From: an uncultured Pseudomonadales bacterium
Lineage (GTDB): Bacteria; Pseudomonadota; Gammaproteobacteria; Pseudomonadales; Balneatricaceae
Reading direction: 5' to 3'
DNA length: 64,000 nt
Assembly (NCBI GenBank): GCA_943787595.1
Contig: CALSNA010000004.1
Span: 248,001-312,000, forward strand
In this document: positions 55,380-64,000 of the stretch, piece by piece
Numbering within the stretch: the stretch's first letter is position 1
Layout: every line of letters begins with the position of its first letter
Translations under genes and position numbers: made by a program
The notes under the pieces: generated by a model
The model's input: only the letters and a program-made list of their open reading frames with translations
What the model was told of the DNA's origin: nothing
Databases searched by the model: none

Positions 55380-57518
55380 TCAGATTTCAATTTGATGCCG
55401 ATAGGGTGGTAAGGCATGTAGCAGAACACGACCATAGCTGCGTGAGATCAAGCGGCGGTCCAGCACGGTAATACGACCTTGATCAGTTTCACATCGAAGT
55501 AGACGGCCAGTAGCTTGCAACAAGCGTAGCGATGCTTCAGGTACTACCAACTGGTTGAAACTATTACCACCTGTTTGATCTACCCATTCAGCCAATGCTG
55601 CTGGCACTGGGCGATCAGGTACGCTAAATGGTAACCGAGTGATGACGACATGAGTTAGCAATCGACCAGTTAGATCAATACCTTCGGCAAAACTGGCGAG
55701 TCCGAATAGGACACTGCCCTGGCCTGCTGCAATGGTTTGTTGGTGTTGGAGTAACAAGCTCTGCTTAGACGCATGACCCTGCTGCAATATTACTGCTTGC
55801 CAATGGGGTGCCATCCCTTTGAACACCTTTTGCATTAAACGGCGCGAGTTAAATAGTACTAAACTACCTTCATTAATCGTGAGATGTTGTTGCAGAGCTT
55901 GAATTAAAGCCATAGAAAAGTCGCTGTCAACACTTGGCTCAACTGCTTCCTTTGGTACCCTCAAGGTGGATTTAGAAAATGAAAACGGGCTGGGTAACGC
56001 CAAGAGAGTGCTGGTCGGTGGAACTCCGGTATGCATCAGTAGTTGGTCGAACCGCCCTAGGGCAGTTAGCGTGGCCGAAGTAATTACTGCTGCGAAGCAA
56101 CGTTGCCATAATTGTTTTTGTAAGGTAGTCGCAGCCAGAATAGGACTGGCTGCCAGTTCCAGTTCAGCTTGGTTATCACTACGTCGGAATTGTAGCCAGC
56201 GGGACATGGGTGGTTCACCAACGGGATCCTTGCGGGCATAACAGTGCCACAGCTCATACTGTTTGGTGGCAGTGTGCGCCAGCATACCTAGCTGACTACA
56301 GAAGCTGGTTATCCTATCTTGTGCCGTGATTGTGCTTTGATCTTGCAATAAAAATGCCAGATTATCTTTAAGTGTTGCGAGATCACGCCTTAAACGGTCA
56401 CTATGACGTGCCATTTCAGCTGCTAGGCTTTGCAATTGCAGAGGCACTTGGCCTTGATTGAAGCGAAAATAAACCACTTCTTGATCATTATTGCAATCGG
56501 TAAAGTTAGTGTCATTAAGTAACTGTTGGACTGACATCAAACCAGTTTCTAAAGCCTTCAGGTGCTGTTTTATGGTTTCAGCGTAGCTCCTGGCAACGTC
56601 AAAGTCTGCCCAGACTGCAGTTAACTGGGCCATAATTTTCTGTACCTGCTGTAGCCAGCAGATGGTTTGGTGGATATTGAGCTGGCTGTTAAATTGCTTT
56701 AGAGTCTTGCTTGCTAAGTGGTGGCCTTCATCAAAAATATAAATGGTACTAGCAGGTTCAGGTAATATGACCCCACCGCCAAGGGCTAGATCGGCTAGTA
56801 CCAGGTCATGGTTGGCAACGATGCAATGAGCCTGGTTTAGGTTCTTGCGAGCTGAGAAAAATGGGCACTGGAGAAAATGACTGCAATGGCGATTACTGCA
56901 AGTATGGTGATCAGTGATCAATGGCTGCCAATCGGTATCGGTTAGGGTGGTTGACCAGGTATCACGATCACCATCCCAGTTGCCATTTTCTAATTGTTGT
57001 GCCATGTCCGTGTATAGTTTTTGTTGTCTAGGTATTAGATTGACCATGGGTGGATCTTCAAAGAGACTGGGTGTAGTAATCGTTTGAAGATTCTGTTGGA
57101 GAGCCTGATTTAACCGTATCAAACAGATATAGCGACGCCTTCCCTTGATAAGCTGATAATCAAATTCAAACTTGCCGTGATTGCGCACAGATAGCAATTC
57201 ACGAGTCATAATTTGTTCTTGTAAAGTAATAGTAGCTGTTGCAATCACAATTTGCTTATCCAGTGCTTGGGCTATTGGAAGGCATGCGCTAACGTATGCC
57301 AATGTCTTACCGGTGCCAGTGCCAGCTTCTACAGCACAGACCGGATTATCGCAACACCGTTGCCCATGATCATCCATTTTTATGGCTAGCAGATGATTAG
57401 TAATGGTTGCAATCATCTGTCGTTGCCCCAGTCTTGGTGTAAAATTCAATGCTTTTACCAGCTTTGAGTATAAGGTTTGGATGGCTTGCTTGATGAGGGT
57501 ATTGGCAGATTGGTTCAT
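55380..57518 (-). CDS. dinG: ATP-dependent helicase DinG
   Basis: About 712 residues from ATG 57518 (MNQSANTLIKQAIQTLYSKL); a longer opening to 57575 is possible. It is an XPD-like superfamily 2 helicase: FTPRLGQRQMIATI, Walker A VEAGTGTGKTLAYVSACLPI, Fe-S cluster cysteines (CSNRHCSHFLQCPFF plus an upstream Cys), DEGH in YIFDEGHHLA, and the late motifs VLFGLASFAEGIDLTG and LLQATGRLLRCETDQGRITV. It unwinds R-loops and D-loops. It is divergent from lexA, so SOS control is plausible, but the CTG-N10-CAG boxes lie nearer lexA. Confidence 0.92.
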   Translation of the reverse strand: MNQSANTLIKQAIQTLYSKLVKALNFTPRLGQRQMIATITNHLLAIKMDDHGQRCCDNPVCAVEAGTGTGKTLAYVSACLPIAQALDKQIVIATATITLQEQIMTRELLSVRNHGKFEFDYQLIKGRRRYICLIRLNQALQQNLQTITTPSLFEDPPMVNLIPRQQKLYTDMAQQLENGNWDGDRDTWSTTLTDTDWQPLITDHHTCSNRHCSHFLQCPFFSARKNLNQAHCIVANHDLVLADLALGGGVILPEPASTIYIFDEGHHLASKTLKQFNSQLNIHQTICWLQQVQKIMAQLTAVWADFDVARSYAETIKQHLKALETGLMSVQQLLNDTNFTDCNNDQEVVYFRFNQGQVPLQLQSLAAEMARHSDRLRRDLATLKDNLAFLLQDQSTITAQDRITSFCSQLGMLAHTATKQYELWHCYARKDPVGEPPMSRWLQFRRSDNQAELELAASPILAATTLQKQLWQRCFAAVITSATLTALGRFDQLLMHTGVPPTSTLLALPSPFSFSKSTLRVPKEAVEPSVDSDFSMALIQALQQHLTINEGSLVLFNSRRLMQKVFKGMAPHWQAVILQQGHASKQSLLLQHQQTIAAGQGSVLFGLASFAEGIDLTGRLLTHVVITRLPFSVPDRPVPAALAEWVDQTGGNSFNQLVVPEASLRLLQATGRLLRCETDQGRITVLDRRLISRSYGRVLLHALPPYRHQIEI

Positions 57519-57608
57519 GGTCATTCTCAAAGCTGTAGTAGCGCATGCAATGTCAGGGTTATACTCACTCACCATTTGGCTGCATGGTCGCTGTTACAAT
57601 TTTCATGA

Positions 57609-57632
57609 ACAATTGAACGTATGTTCAATTGT
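57609..57632. promoter_or_regulatory. 24-bp perfect palindrome between dinG and lexA
   Basis: ACAATTGAAC, then GTAT, then GTTCAATTGT: two exact 10-bp inverted half-sites. The form TTGAAC-N4-GTTCAA is typical of TetR-family operators. In Pseudomonas the TetR regulator psrA is directly upstream of lexA; no such gene remains here. The core GAAC-N4-GTTC also resembles the Gram-positive LexA box, which does not suit this LexA. Confidence 0.7.
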
Positions 57633-57755
57633 AGTATATTAAGCGCATTAGGATTGTTGTAACCCTGCTTTGATATATCTTCATTGATCAAAGGAAGGGT
57701 AGCGAACTTGCCGCCTGGCTGTTTGCAGTAAAAATACTTACAGACTGCAATAATA

Positions 57756-57771
57756 CTGTTAATATAACCAG
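57756..57771 (+). promoter_or_regulatory. LexA box 1 upstream of lexA
   Basis: CTGTTAATATAACCAG fits the gammaproteobacterial LexA consensus CTG-N10-CAG with an A/T-rich core. It is the distal of two boxes. Confidence 0.8.
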
Positions 57772-57774
57772 TAA

Positions 57775-57790
57775 CTGTATGTATAACCAG
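57775..57790 (+). promoter_or_regulatory. LexA box 2 upstream of lexA
   Basis: CTGTATGTATAACCAG, another CTG-N10-CAG site, begins 19 bp after box 1 and ends 36 bp before the lexA ATG. Tandem boxes at lexA are known from E. coli and give tight autoregulation. Confidence 0.85.
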
Positions 57791-57826
57791 TTTTTTTATC
57801 GCCTGTAATTGAACAGAAACTTGGCT

Positions 57827-58435
57827 ATGATCAAGCTTACTTCCAGACAGGATCAGGTTCTTGCATGTATCCGTCAATATATCCTTGACACGGGTTATCC
57901 ACCTACTCGCGCTGATATTGCACATGCTCTGGGCTTTAAATCCCCTAATGCAGCGGAAACACACTTAAAAGCATTGGCCCGTAAGGGCGCTATTGAAATT
58001 ATCGCAGGTGCTTCTCGAGGTATCCGTATCCCTGATATGGATCTAGTCTCTGCTGGACTGCCCATTATCGGTTTAGTAGCGGCGGGTAGCCCGTTGTTAG
58101 TGCAGGAGCATATTACCGAATATTGCTCCCTTCCAGATAGCTTGTTTTATCCCAAAGCTGACTATCTGCTGAAAGTCAGTGGGATGTCCATGAAAGGCAT
58201 TGGTATACTGGATGGCGATTTATTGGTGGTGCATAAAACTGACCAAGCTTGTAATGGCCAGATTGTAGTAGCTAGGTTAAATGAAGAAGTGACTGTCAAG
58301 CGTTTTAGGCGAGTAGGGTGCCGAGTTTGGTTGTTGGCTGAAAATGAAGATTTTGCGCCTATTGAAGTTGACTTAACACGCCAGAATTTAATTATCGAAG
58401 GACTGAGTGTGGGTGTTATTCGACGTGGTAATTAA
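57827..58435 (+). CDS. lexA: SOS repressor LexA
   Basis: 202 residues from ATG 57827 ([20 protein letters not shown]), the same length as E. coli LexA; an upstream TTG would add six residues. The winged helix-turn-helix includes [20 protein letters not shown] and [13 protein letters not shown]. The self-cleavage site is Ala86-Gly87 in LVAAGSP, with the catalytic dyad Ser121 (GMSMK) and Lys158 (TVKRF). It represses SOS genes until RecA filaments trigger cleavage. Tandem LexA boxes precede it. Confidence 0.97.
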   Translation: MIKLTSRQDQVLACIRQYILDTGYPPTRADIAHALGFKSPNAAETHLKALARKGAIEIIAGASRGIRIPDMDLVSAGLPIIGLVAAGSPLLVQEHITEYCSLPDSLFYPKADYLLKVSGMSMKGIGILDGDLLVVHKTDQACNGQIVVARLNEEVTVKRFRRVGCRVWLLAENEDFAPIEVDLTRQNLIIEGLSVGVIRRGN

Positions 58436-59635
58436 GCCCCCGCTGCAACACGATTACGCTTGCCGATATGGCGTTATATTAGTCATTAAACGTATTTGTA
58501 GAATTCGCAGTAATTGCTGACACGCCAGGGTTAATATCGTGCGTGTTGGGGAATGAATTGGGTACTCTACCAATTTTTAAAACCTGACGGGTGGTCTAGT
58601 TGCCATACCCCTTATAAGATAATATCCAAATTTCTTTGGCTACAGGATTACATTATGACATCAGGTGATGACTGCCACGGGCATGGTTGAATCTTATAGC
58701 CAATCAATATGGCTTTCTTTATCACTACAGTTATGTCAGTTATAAACCAAATAAAAATGCGTACCTTGCTTGACCTGCTTTGCCTTAGTGTTTTTACTGA
58801 TGAGGATTGTGTAAACAGTACCCGGGTCATCAATCTTCAGAATGTTCTGTTGCAGTTGTGCTAATTTATCAAGCCATGTGCACCTTTTACTGCTAATGTT
58901 AATTTGTCAACGGTTAGTGGTAGAGCTATAAATTGATGATTGATTTCCTGTTGTATACTTTCAGGCAACAAAAGCTGGATTAGCCAGTTATGGTAACAAC
59001 ACAAGGTTGTCAGTAATGCTCAATGTGCATTTTGATTCAGCATTACCGAAGTGTTGTCACTGGGCTGATCGAATGGCTTTAAACCCGGTGCGTTGGTGAT
59101 TATCTTGTTTGTTCTTGTCATGGTTGTTTTGTAAGTACTTCACGGGATGGCCAGTGTTTGTTGAGTTCAGCTAATCATTGGGCTTGCGCAAGGGGTAGGT
59201 TTTATCTTTTTGCGTTAAACGTGTTTTCATAATACCCAGAAAAAGTACTGACTGAGCAGAAAGTTTAATGTTTGCTTCAAGGTCATGCATGTTCATCACA
59301 ATGCACTGTTTTAAAAAGGTCTCCCCAACGCCAACATTTATTTTCTGTGTCATCATATGGCTTGAGTATACTAATTTTGGTTTTTTGCTGCTCGAGGCGA
59401 TTTGCCAATAAAATTAAAACCCATTATAACAGTGCCGTAAATGACTACTCTAATTATTACATTTGTATAACCTAGGCATCTGTGTTGACGAAATTGGATG
59501 GTTGACTGCCGTCAGCAACCTTGCTAACTAAAAGTAGGGGTGAGTATGCAACGTGGTTAAATATTTCGGGGCACAAAGATACAATTTGCCGTAAGGTGCA
59601 ATCTGCCCTATTATTGACATCATAGCAATGGTTAC
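58436..59635. other. 1.2-kb decayed interval after lexA
   Basis: Only broken frames. On the minus strand around 58740-58880, LAQLQQNILKIDDPGTVYTI then LISKNTKAKQVKQGTHFYLV looks protein-like, but no family is recognised. In related genomes sulA and small hypothetical genes occupy this place. No sulA could be identified. Confidence 0.4.
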
Positions 59636-60079
59636 TCACCATCCTGGCTGCTCGTTATAGAGGCTGTGTTGTAAGCTCTGTATCTTATGTAACCAGTCGC
59701 CTAGCGGCCATTGGTCAGGGTCATCGAAGCGTTGTTGATCTTGTAACAAAATTAATCTCTCTAAGATATTTTGTTGTTTCGTTTTTGATCGTTCCTGACT
59801 ATGTAGGCACTGGCAAACAGCGGGGATATGATTTTGTTGTTGTAGAACTTGATCAATAACCATTCAGCCAAGTGTGGCGACCTCTTGCAATGGCAAGGAG
59901 TTGTTGTCGCCTGTCAGGGCTAATATTAACGCTTGGGCAGCTTTTTCAAAGTAGTTTAAATTGCTGTCTGATAAACCAGTCGCCGTGACTGTTGTTGCCA
60001 GTCAGGGCTGCTGTAGATCTTGCCAAATAGTTTGGCCACATTCCAGTTGCCAACAGCTTTGACGGTACCAATCAGTCAT
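59636..60079 (-). pseudogene. Small hypothetical gene downstream of topA, with two in-frame TGA codons
   Basis: From ATG 60079, three bases after the topA stop, one frame runs 148 codons to 59636: MTDWYRQSCWQLECGQTIWQ, DLQQP, TGA, LATTVTATGLSDSNLNYFEK, AAQALILALTGDNNSLPLQE, VATLG, TGA, MVIDQVLQQQ, on to WPLGDWLHKIQSLQHSLYNE. Both interruptions are single TGA codons, as expected from TGG-to-TGA changes. A small hypothetical protein gene (DUF6586-like) neighbours topA in pseudomonads; identity here is suggested by position only. Confidence 0.6.
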
Positions 60080-60081
60080 GG

Positions 60082-62703
60082 TTATTTGGTGTTTTCTTGC
60101 CAAAAGCCGTCTTGATAAGTAGCGCGCCAACCAGTAGCTTTTTTGTTTATCTCTGACATCACATATTGCTGTTTAGTTTTGCGGCTATAACGGATAATGG
60201 CTGGATTACCATCTGGGTCTTTGATGGGAGCATTCCATAAAAAAGCGTATTTATTATCAATTGCCTCTTTATGAGGTAGTATTTCAGTCACTAGTGGAGC
60301 TCGGGTTTCCCTATTGCGAGGGAACTTGCTGGCTGCAAGAAATAAGCCGGCGGCGCCATCCCGTAGAACATAATGGTCATCTACCTTCTCGCATGCCAGT
60401 TCTGGCATGGGTACAACATTCATCTTAGGTGGAGCTGGTTCACCATTGCGCAGTAACTTACGAGTATTATTGCAGTGACTTGAGCAACAGTCAAAATACT
60501 TGCCAAAACGGCCTGTTTTTAGATGCATTTCGGTATTGCATTTATCACATTGTAGTAATGGACCATCATAGCCTTTTATGCGGAATTCACCTTGCTCTAC
60601 CTCATATCCGCCGCAATCAGGATTGTTACCACACACATGCAATTTATGCTGATGATCCATCAGGTAGCTTGCCATAGCTGTACCACAAAGGCTACAACGA
60701 TGTTTGCTAATCAACAGACGTGATTCTGCATCATCATCATCATCCACTGCCACTACTTCATCTCCAGCCACTAGATTCATAGTTTCCTTACAGCGTTCTT
60801 TTGGTGGTAGATTGTAACCAGAGCACCCTAAGAACACACCTGTTGATGCGGTTCGAATCAACATATGGCGTTGGCAAACAGGACAGGCCAGTTGAGTTAG
60901 CGTTGGCTGATTGGCGCGCATGCCTTGATCTGAATCAGCTGCATCCAGTTTGTGGATAAAGTCCCGATAAAATATATTGAGCAACCTTTTCCAATCTGTA
61001 TTTCCACGAGCCACGCTATCGAGACGATGTTCCATCTTAGCAGTAAAACCGTAGTCCATCAGGTCAGCAAAGCTTTCTTGCAGCCGATCAGTCACAATAT
61101 CGCCCATTTTTTCGGCATAGAATCGGCGGTTTTCCACTCGTACGTAACCACGGTCCTGAATTGTAGAAATAATGCTTGCATAAGTAGATGGACGGCCAAT
61201 ACCTTGTTTTTCAAGCTCTTTCACTAAGCTGGCTTCAGAGTAACGCGGTGTTGGCTTAGTAAAGCGTTGGCGTGGCAACAGTTTTTGTAGATTTAATAGA
61301 TCCCCCTGATTAACATCAGGCAAAATAATGTCTTCATCTTTACGGCTGTTGGGTGGCTGCACTCGTGTATGGCCATCAAACCGCATAATACGACCTCGAG
61401 CTCGTAGACGATAATCTCCGGCAGCTACAGTAATACTGCTGCTAGTGAAATGGGCAGGTGCCATCTGGCAAGCTACAAACTGTCGCCAAATCAACTCATA
61501 TAGGCGTTCGGCATCACGTTCCATAGACTGTAAGTTACCAGCTTTTAGATTCACATCAGATGGTCTGATTGCTTCATGAGCTTCCTGAGCGCTATCCCGA
61601 CTGCCATACACCAGAGGCTGGTTAGGCAAATATTCGGCACCAAATTGGCTATTAATATAATCCCGACAGGCAGTTACAGTTTCTTTGCTTAAATGGGTGG
61701 AGTCTGTGCGCATATAGGTGATGTAACCCGCTTCATATAAGCGCTGTGCCAGTCGCATGGTCTTTTTAACTCCAAAACTCAGTCGGTTACTGGCTGCTTG
61801 TTGCAAAGTAGATGTTATATAAGGTGCACTGGCACGGGTCTGGGTTGGCTTGTCAACTCTATTTTCTACTTGGTAAATAGCATTTTGCAATTCAGCCAGA
61901 GCAACTTGAGTTGCTGCTTCATTGGTTGGCCGAAATTCTTGGTTTGCCTGGCGCAATACCTGCAGAGTTAGTTGATGATCGTTGTTATCAGTTACTGTTG
62001 CTTTAATTTCCCAGTATTCTTCCGGGATAAAAGCTCGAACTTCCCGTTCGCGTGCTACCACTAATTTAACGGCCACTGATTGAACACGTCCAGCTGATAA
62101 GCCGCGAGCGATTTTGCGCCACAACAATGGTGATACCATAAAACCCACGACCCGATCAAGAAATCGTCGTGTTTGCTGGGCATTCACACGATCCATATCT
62201 AATGCCCCGGGATTGGCAAAAGCTTCCTTGATGGAACTCTTGGTTATTTCATTGAAAACGACTCGTTGATAACGTTTTGGATCACCGCCAATGGCCTCCT
62301 GTAGATGCCAAGCAATAGCCTCACCTTCACGATCAAGGTCAGTAGCCAAATAGATAGCCTCAGATGATTTAGCCAAGCTTTTAAGCTCTTTTACCACCTT
62401 TTCCTTGCCTGGCAGTATTTGGTAGTTGGCCTGCCAGTCCTGATCGGGATTGACTCCCATCCGTTTGATTAGTTGTTGCTTGGCTTTAACTTTCTGGTGA
62501 CAGACTTTTTCTTCAGCAGACATATTACGGGTTTTAGCAATTTCTTTAGCACGTGCTTTGGGATCAGATACATTGACAATAGAGCGTGTAGGCAAGTCAC
62601 GAATATGCCCAACACTGGATTTGACCATAAAGTCCTTGCCCAAGTATTTATTAATCGTTTTGGCTTTGGCTGGTGATTCAACGATAACGAGAGACTTGCC
62701 CAT
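60082..62703 (-). CDS. topA: DNA topoisomerase I
   Basis: 873 residues from ATG 62703 ([20 protein letters not shown]); the 15 extra upstream residues are unlikely. It relaxes negative supercoils. The TOPRIM domain has [10 protein letters not shown] and [17 protein letters not shown]; the nucleophilic Tyr is in [31 protein letters not shown] is the central motif. Three C-terminal Cys4 zinc modules follow ([60 protein letters not shown]). Intact and typical of the larger Pseudomonas-type TopA. Confidence 0.96.
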   Translation of the reverse strand: MGKSLVIVESPAKAKTINKYLGKDFMVKSSVGHIRDLPTRSIVNVSDPKARAKEIAKTRNMSAEEKVCHQKVKAKQQLIKRMGVNPDQDWQANYQILPGKEKVVKELKSLAKSSEAIYLATDLDREGEAIAWHLQEAIGGDPKRYQRVVFNEITKSSIKEAFANPGALDMDRVNAQQTRRFLDRVVGFMVSPLLWRKIARGLSAGRVQSVAVKLVVAREREVRAFIPEEYWEIKATVTDNNDHQLTLQVLRQANQEFRPTNEAATQVALAELQNAIYQVENRVDKPTQTRASAPYITSTLQQAASNRLSFGVKKTMRLAQRLYEAGYITYMRTDSTHLSKETVTACRDYINSQFGAEYLPNQPLVYGSRDSAQEAHEAIRPSDVNLKAGNLQSMERDAERLYELIWRQFVACQMAPAHFTSSSITVAAGDYRLRARGRIMRFDGHTRVQPPNSRKDEDIILPDVNQGDLLNLQKLLPRQRFTKPTPRYSEASLVKELEKQGIGRPSTYASIISTIQDRGYVRVENRRFYAEKMGDIVTDRLQESFADLMDYGFTAKMEHRLDSVARGNTDWKRLLNIFYRDFIHKLDAADSDQGMRANQPTLTQLACPVCQRHMLIRTASTGVFLGCSGYNLPPKERCKETMNLVAGDEVVAVDDDDDAESRLLISKHRCSLCGTAMASYLMDHQHKLHVCGNNPDCGGYEVEQGEFRIKGYDGPLLQCDKCNTEMHLKTGRFGKYFDCCSSHCNNTRKLLRNGEPAPPKMNVVPMPELACEKVDDHYVLRDGAAGLFLAASKFPRNRETRAPLVTEILPHKEAIDNKYAFLWNAPIKDPDGNPAIIRYSRKTKQQYVMSEINKKATGWRATYQDGFWQENTK

Positions 62704-62748
62704 ATAATCCCGTCTTCCAAATGTGATTGCATCATGGCAATAAGCCAT

Positions 62749-63384
62749 GTATGCCTACCATGTTATCTTTCCTCAAACAGTCTGGCTTAGATACTTATTA
62801 CAATAAGCTATAGCTTTAAGTCAGCATTACAGCAGGTTGATGCTGCGATGTTCTGTTTGTCTAAACCGTCCAAAATTGCATTTTTTAAAATAAAAATCAA
62901 CCATTTTTAACTGCCTTTGTGCGATATTGTAAATCTCGTTGATATCATATGATTATAAATTGCCTAAACATTCAGTTATGGCATTTACCATAATATCTCC
63001 TTGACATTTCGGCCTAAAAAATTTCAATAAATAACCAACAATAATGAACTGATGGTCATAATGGCTTGAGACTATATCAAAAACAGATACAAGAACACCA
63101 TACATCAGGAGTTCAAAAAAAGTAAACTAGTCAGCAAACGTACATTAAATACCTTTGTGACATCATAGCTTAATAAGACAGGTGGGTATGTTGGTCACAG
63201 TCACATTGACCAAGGTACAAACAAGATGTTTTTAGTAGTGAATCTGCCGTTTCAGGATAGGGATCTAGCTTAGTTGATTTTCAGTTAACATATTGGTATC
63301 AATTATATACATGCTAGCACGATCATGTTTGTGGTCCCTTACAAGAATCACAAACATGGCAGCCTGTTCGTGATATTAAGTTGG
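62749..63384. other. Intergenic stretch between topA and the tRNA genes
   Basis: A+T-rich without recognised genes. A 9-bp inverted repeat (ATGTTTGTG at 63325-63333, CACAAACAT at 63349-63357) lies just downstream of the tRNA operon and may terminate it, though no T-run follows. Confidence 0.5.
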
Positions 63385-63469
63385 TGGTGCGGACGGAGAG
63401 ACTCGAACTCTCACACCTTACGGCACTGGAACCTAAATCCAGCGTGTCTACCAATTCCACCACGTCCGC
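63385..63469 (-). tRNA. tRNA-Leu (anticodon UAG)
   Basis: Minus strand begins GCGGACGTGGTGGAATTGGT; acceptor GCGGACG pairs with CGTCCGC, followed by encoded ACCA. The anticodon arm CTGGA-TTTAGGT-TCCAG gives UAG. The long variable arm of class II tRNAs (TGCCGTAAGGTGT region) is present. Confidence 0.96.
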
Positions 63470-63520
63470 AAAATAAAAACGTGTATTGAACTTGTGCGAT
63501 TCAGCCGACACGATGTTCAA

Positions 63521-63597
63521 TGGGGTGGGCGATGGGGCTTGAACCCACGACCGCCGGAATCACAATCCGGAGCTCTACCGACTGAGCTACGCCCACC
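63521..63597 (-). tRNA. tRNA-His (anticodon GUG)
   Basis: Minus strand begins GGTGGGCGTAGCTCAGTCGG and ends with GCCCACC plus encoded CCA; the extra 5' G typical of tRNA-His is there. The anticodon arm CCGGA-TTGTGAT-TCCGG gives GUG. Confidence 0.96.
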
Positions 63598-63617
63598 ATT
63601 ATCGACTAACAGGACTC

Positions 63618-63694
63618 TGGCGCACCCTGCAGGATTCGAACCTGCGACCTACGGCTTAGAAGGCCGTTGCTCTATCCGGCTGAGCTAAGGGCGC
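63618..63694 (-). tRNA. tRNA-Arg (anticodon UCU)
   Basis: Minus strand begins GCGCCCTTAGCTCAGCCGGA and ends with GGGTGCG plus CCA. The anticodon arm CGGCC-TTCTAAG... GCCG gives UCU. The acceptor stem contains one G-T pair. Confidence 0.95.
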
Positions 63695-63736
63695 CTGTTC
63701 TGATGCCTTATTCTGTCAGGATACATAATCTTGTGT

Positions 63737-63813
63737 TGGTCGGGGTAGAGAGATTTGAACTCCCGACATCCTGCTCCCAAAGCAGGCGCGCTACCAGACT
63801 GCGCTATACCCCG
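63737..63813 (-). tRNA. tRNA-Pro (anticodon UGG)
   Basis: Minus strand begins CGGGGTATAGCGCAGTCTGG and ends with TACCCCG plus ACCA. The anticodon arm CCTGC-TTTGGGA-GCAGG gives UGG. It is the first gene of a Pro-Arg-His-Leu transcription unit. Confidence 0.96.
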
Positions 63814-63863
63814 ATATTATCAATCTTACCCTGTATCCGACAGCATGTGACGAGGAATTGCGC

Positions 63864-63892
63864 ATATTAACGCTCACATGCACGAACGTCAA
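63864..63892 (-). promoter_or_regulatory. Strong sigma-70 promoter of the tRNA operon
   Basis: On the minus strand TTGACG (63892-63887), a 17-bp spacer, then TAATAT (63869-63864), followed by a GCGC discriminator of the stringently controlled type. It lies about 50 bp before tRNA-Pro. Confidence 0.8.
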
Positions 63893-64000
63893 GTTTTGAC
63901 TGAGTATCTTATGAAACAAAAATATTTTGCTATGTAAAGCGGTTCCCAATAATTAAAATAACACTACCTAAAAAACTACTTTAGTCGCCGCCAGCGAGTA

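Noticed and set aside
57569-57964. 131-codon minus-strand frame over the start of lexA
   Set aside because: It overlaps lexA, both LexA boxes and the palindrome in antisense and has no family features.
59636-60079. Possible reassignment of TGA to Trp
   Set aside because: Intact genes nearby (ccmC, fdtA and others) use TGA as their stop, so the in-frame TGAs are ordinary nonsense mutations.
63323-63870. Open frames of 64-67 codons across the tRNA region
   Set aside because: They are translations of tRNA genes (for example GLNPRPPESQSGALPTELRP) and a known false-annotation artefact.
1-64000. CRISPR arrays, rRNA genes, replication origin
   Set aside because: No regularly spaced short repeats, rRNA sequence or DnaA-box cluster was noticed on either strand.

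Overview
This window looks like the chromosome of a gammaproteobacterium related to the Pseudomonadales, Cellvibrionales or Oceanospirillales. The signs are a type I cytochrome c maturation operon (ccmABCDEFGHI), a LexA with gammaproteobacterial CTG-N10-CAG boxes, the lexA-topA neighbourhood, an RfaH, a long RhlB-type helicase, and a Pro-Arg-His-Leu tRNA cluster. Coding density is low. Many stretches hold gene fragments with stops and frameshifts, so the genome appears to be eroding, as in host-associated or recently bottlenecked bacteria. This lifestyle is an inference.

Region 1 (1-11 kb): an intact IS3-family element lies beside a broken phage-type DNA methyltransferase. A minus-strand dTDP-L-rhamnose operon (glycosyltransferase, rmlB, rmlD, rmlA, rmlC) runs into decayed ABC-2 exporter and glycosyltransferase genes. 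Then come the methyltransferase C-terminus, a broken RelE/ParE toxin and unresolved debris.

Region 2 (10.9-33.9 kb): a long plus-strand surface-polysaccharide locus, visibly richer in G+C than the rest. It starts with an ops/JUMPstart-like element and ends at an intact rfaH. It encodes PseC-, FdtA- and FdtB-like sugar enzymes and an FkbM-methyltransferase/glycosyltransferase fusion. Next are a 2-oxoglutarate-oxygenase-like protein, a second FkbM methyltransferase, an ABC half-transporter and more glycosyltransferases. The UDP-L-FucNAc pathway (fnlA, fnlB, fnlC), a WbuB-like transferase, a small initiating sugar-phosphate transferase and a frameshifted wbpM follow. No intact Wzx or Wzy is seen, so the ABC half-transporter is the best candidate flippase. 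The 14.96-24.46 kb cassette is the least conventional part.

Region 3 (32-44 kb): debris, including two RepB/ParB-like partition-protein remnants, an RfaH-like KOW fragment and a manB-gmd-fcl fragment chimera. A degenerate repeat of the 9.4 kb sequence carries a perfect terminator hairpin. Intact genes are ugd, an SMR transporter, a multicopper oxidase, a divergent lrp/ald pair and a gamma-carbonic anhydrase.

Region 4 (44.8-64 kb): core genes. These are ccmABCDEFGHI, gpsA, rhlB, dinG, lexA (with two LexA boxes and an unexplained perfect palindrome upstream), topA with a broken downstream gene, and four tRNA genes behind one strong promoter.
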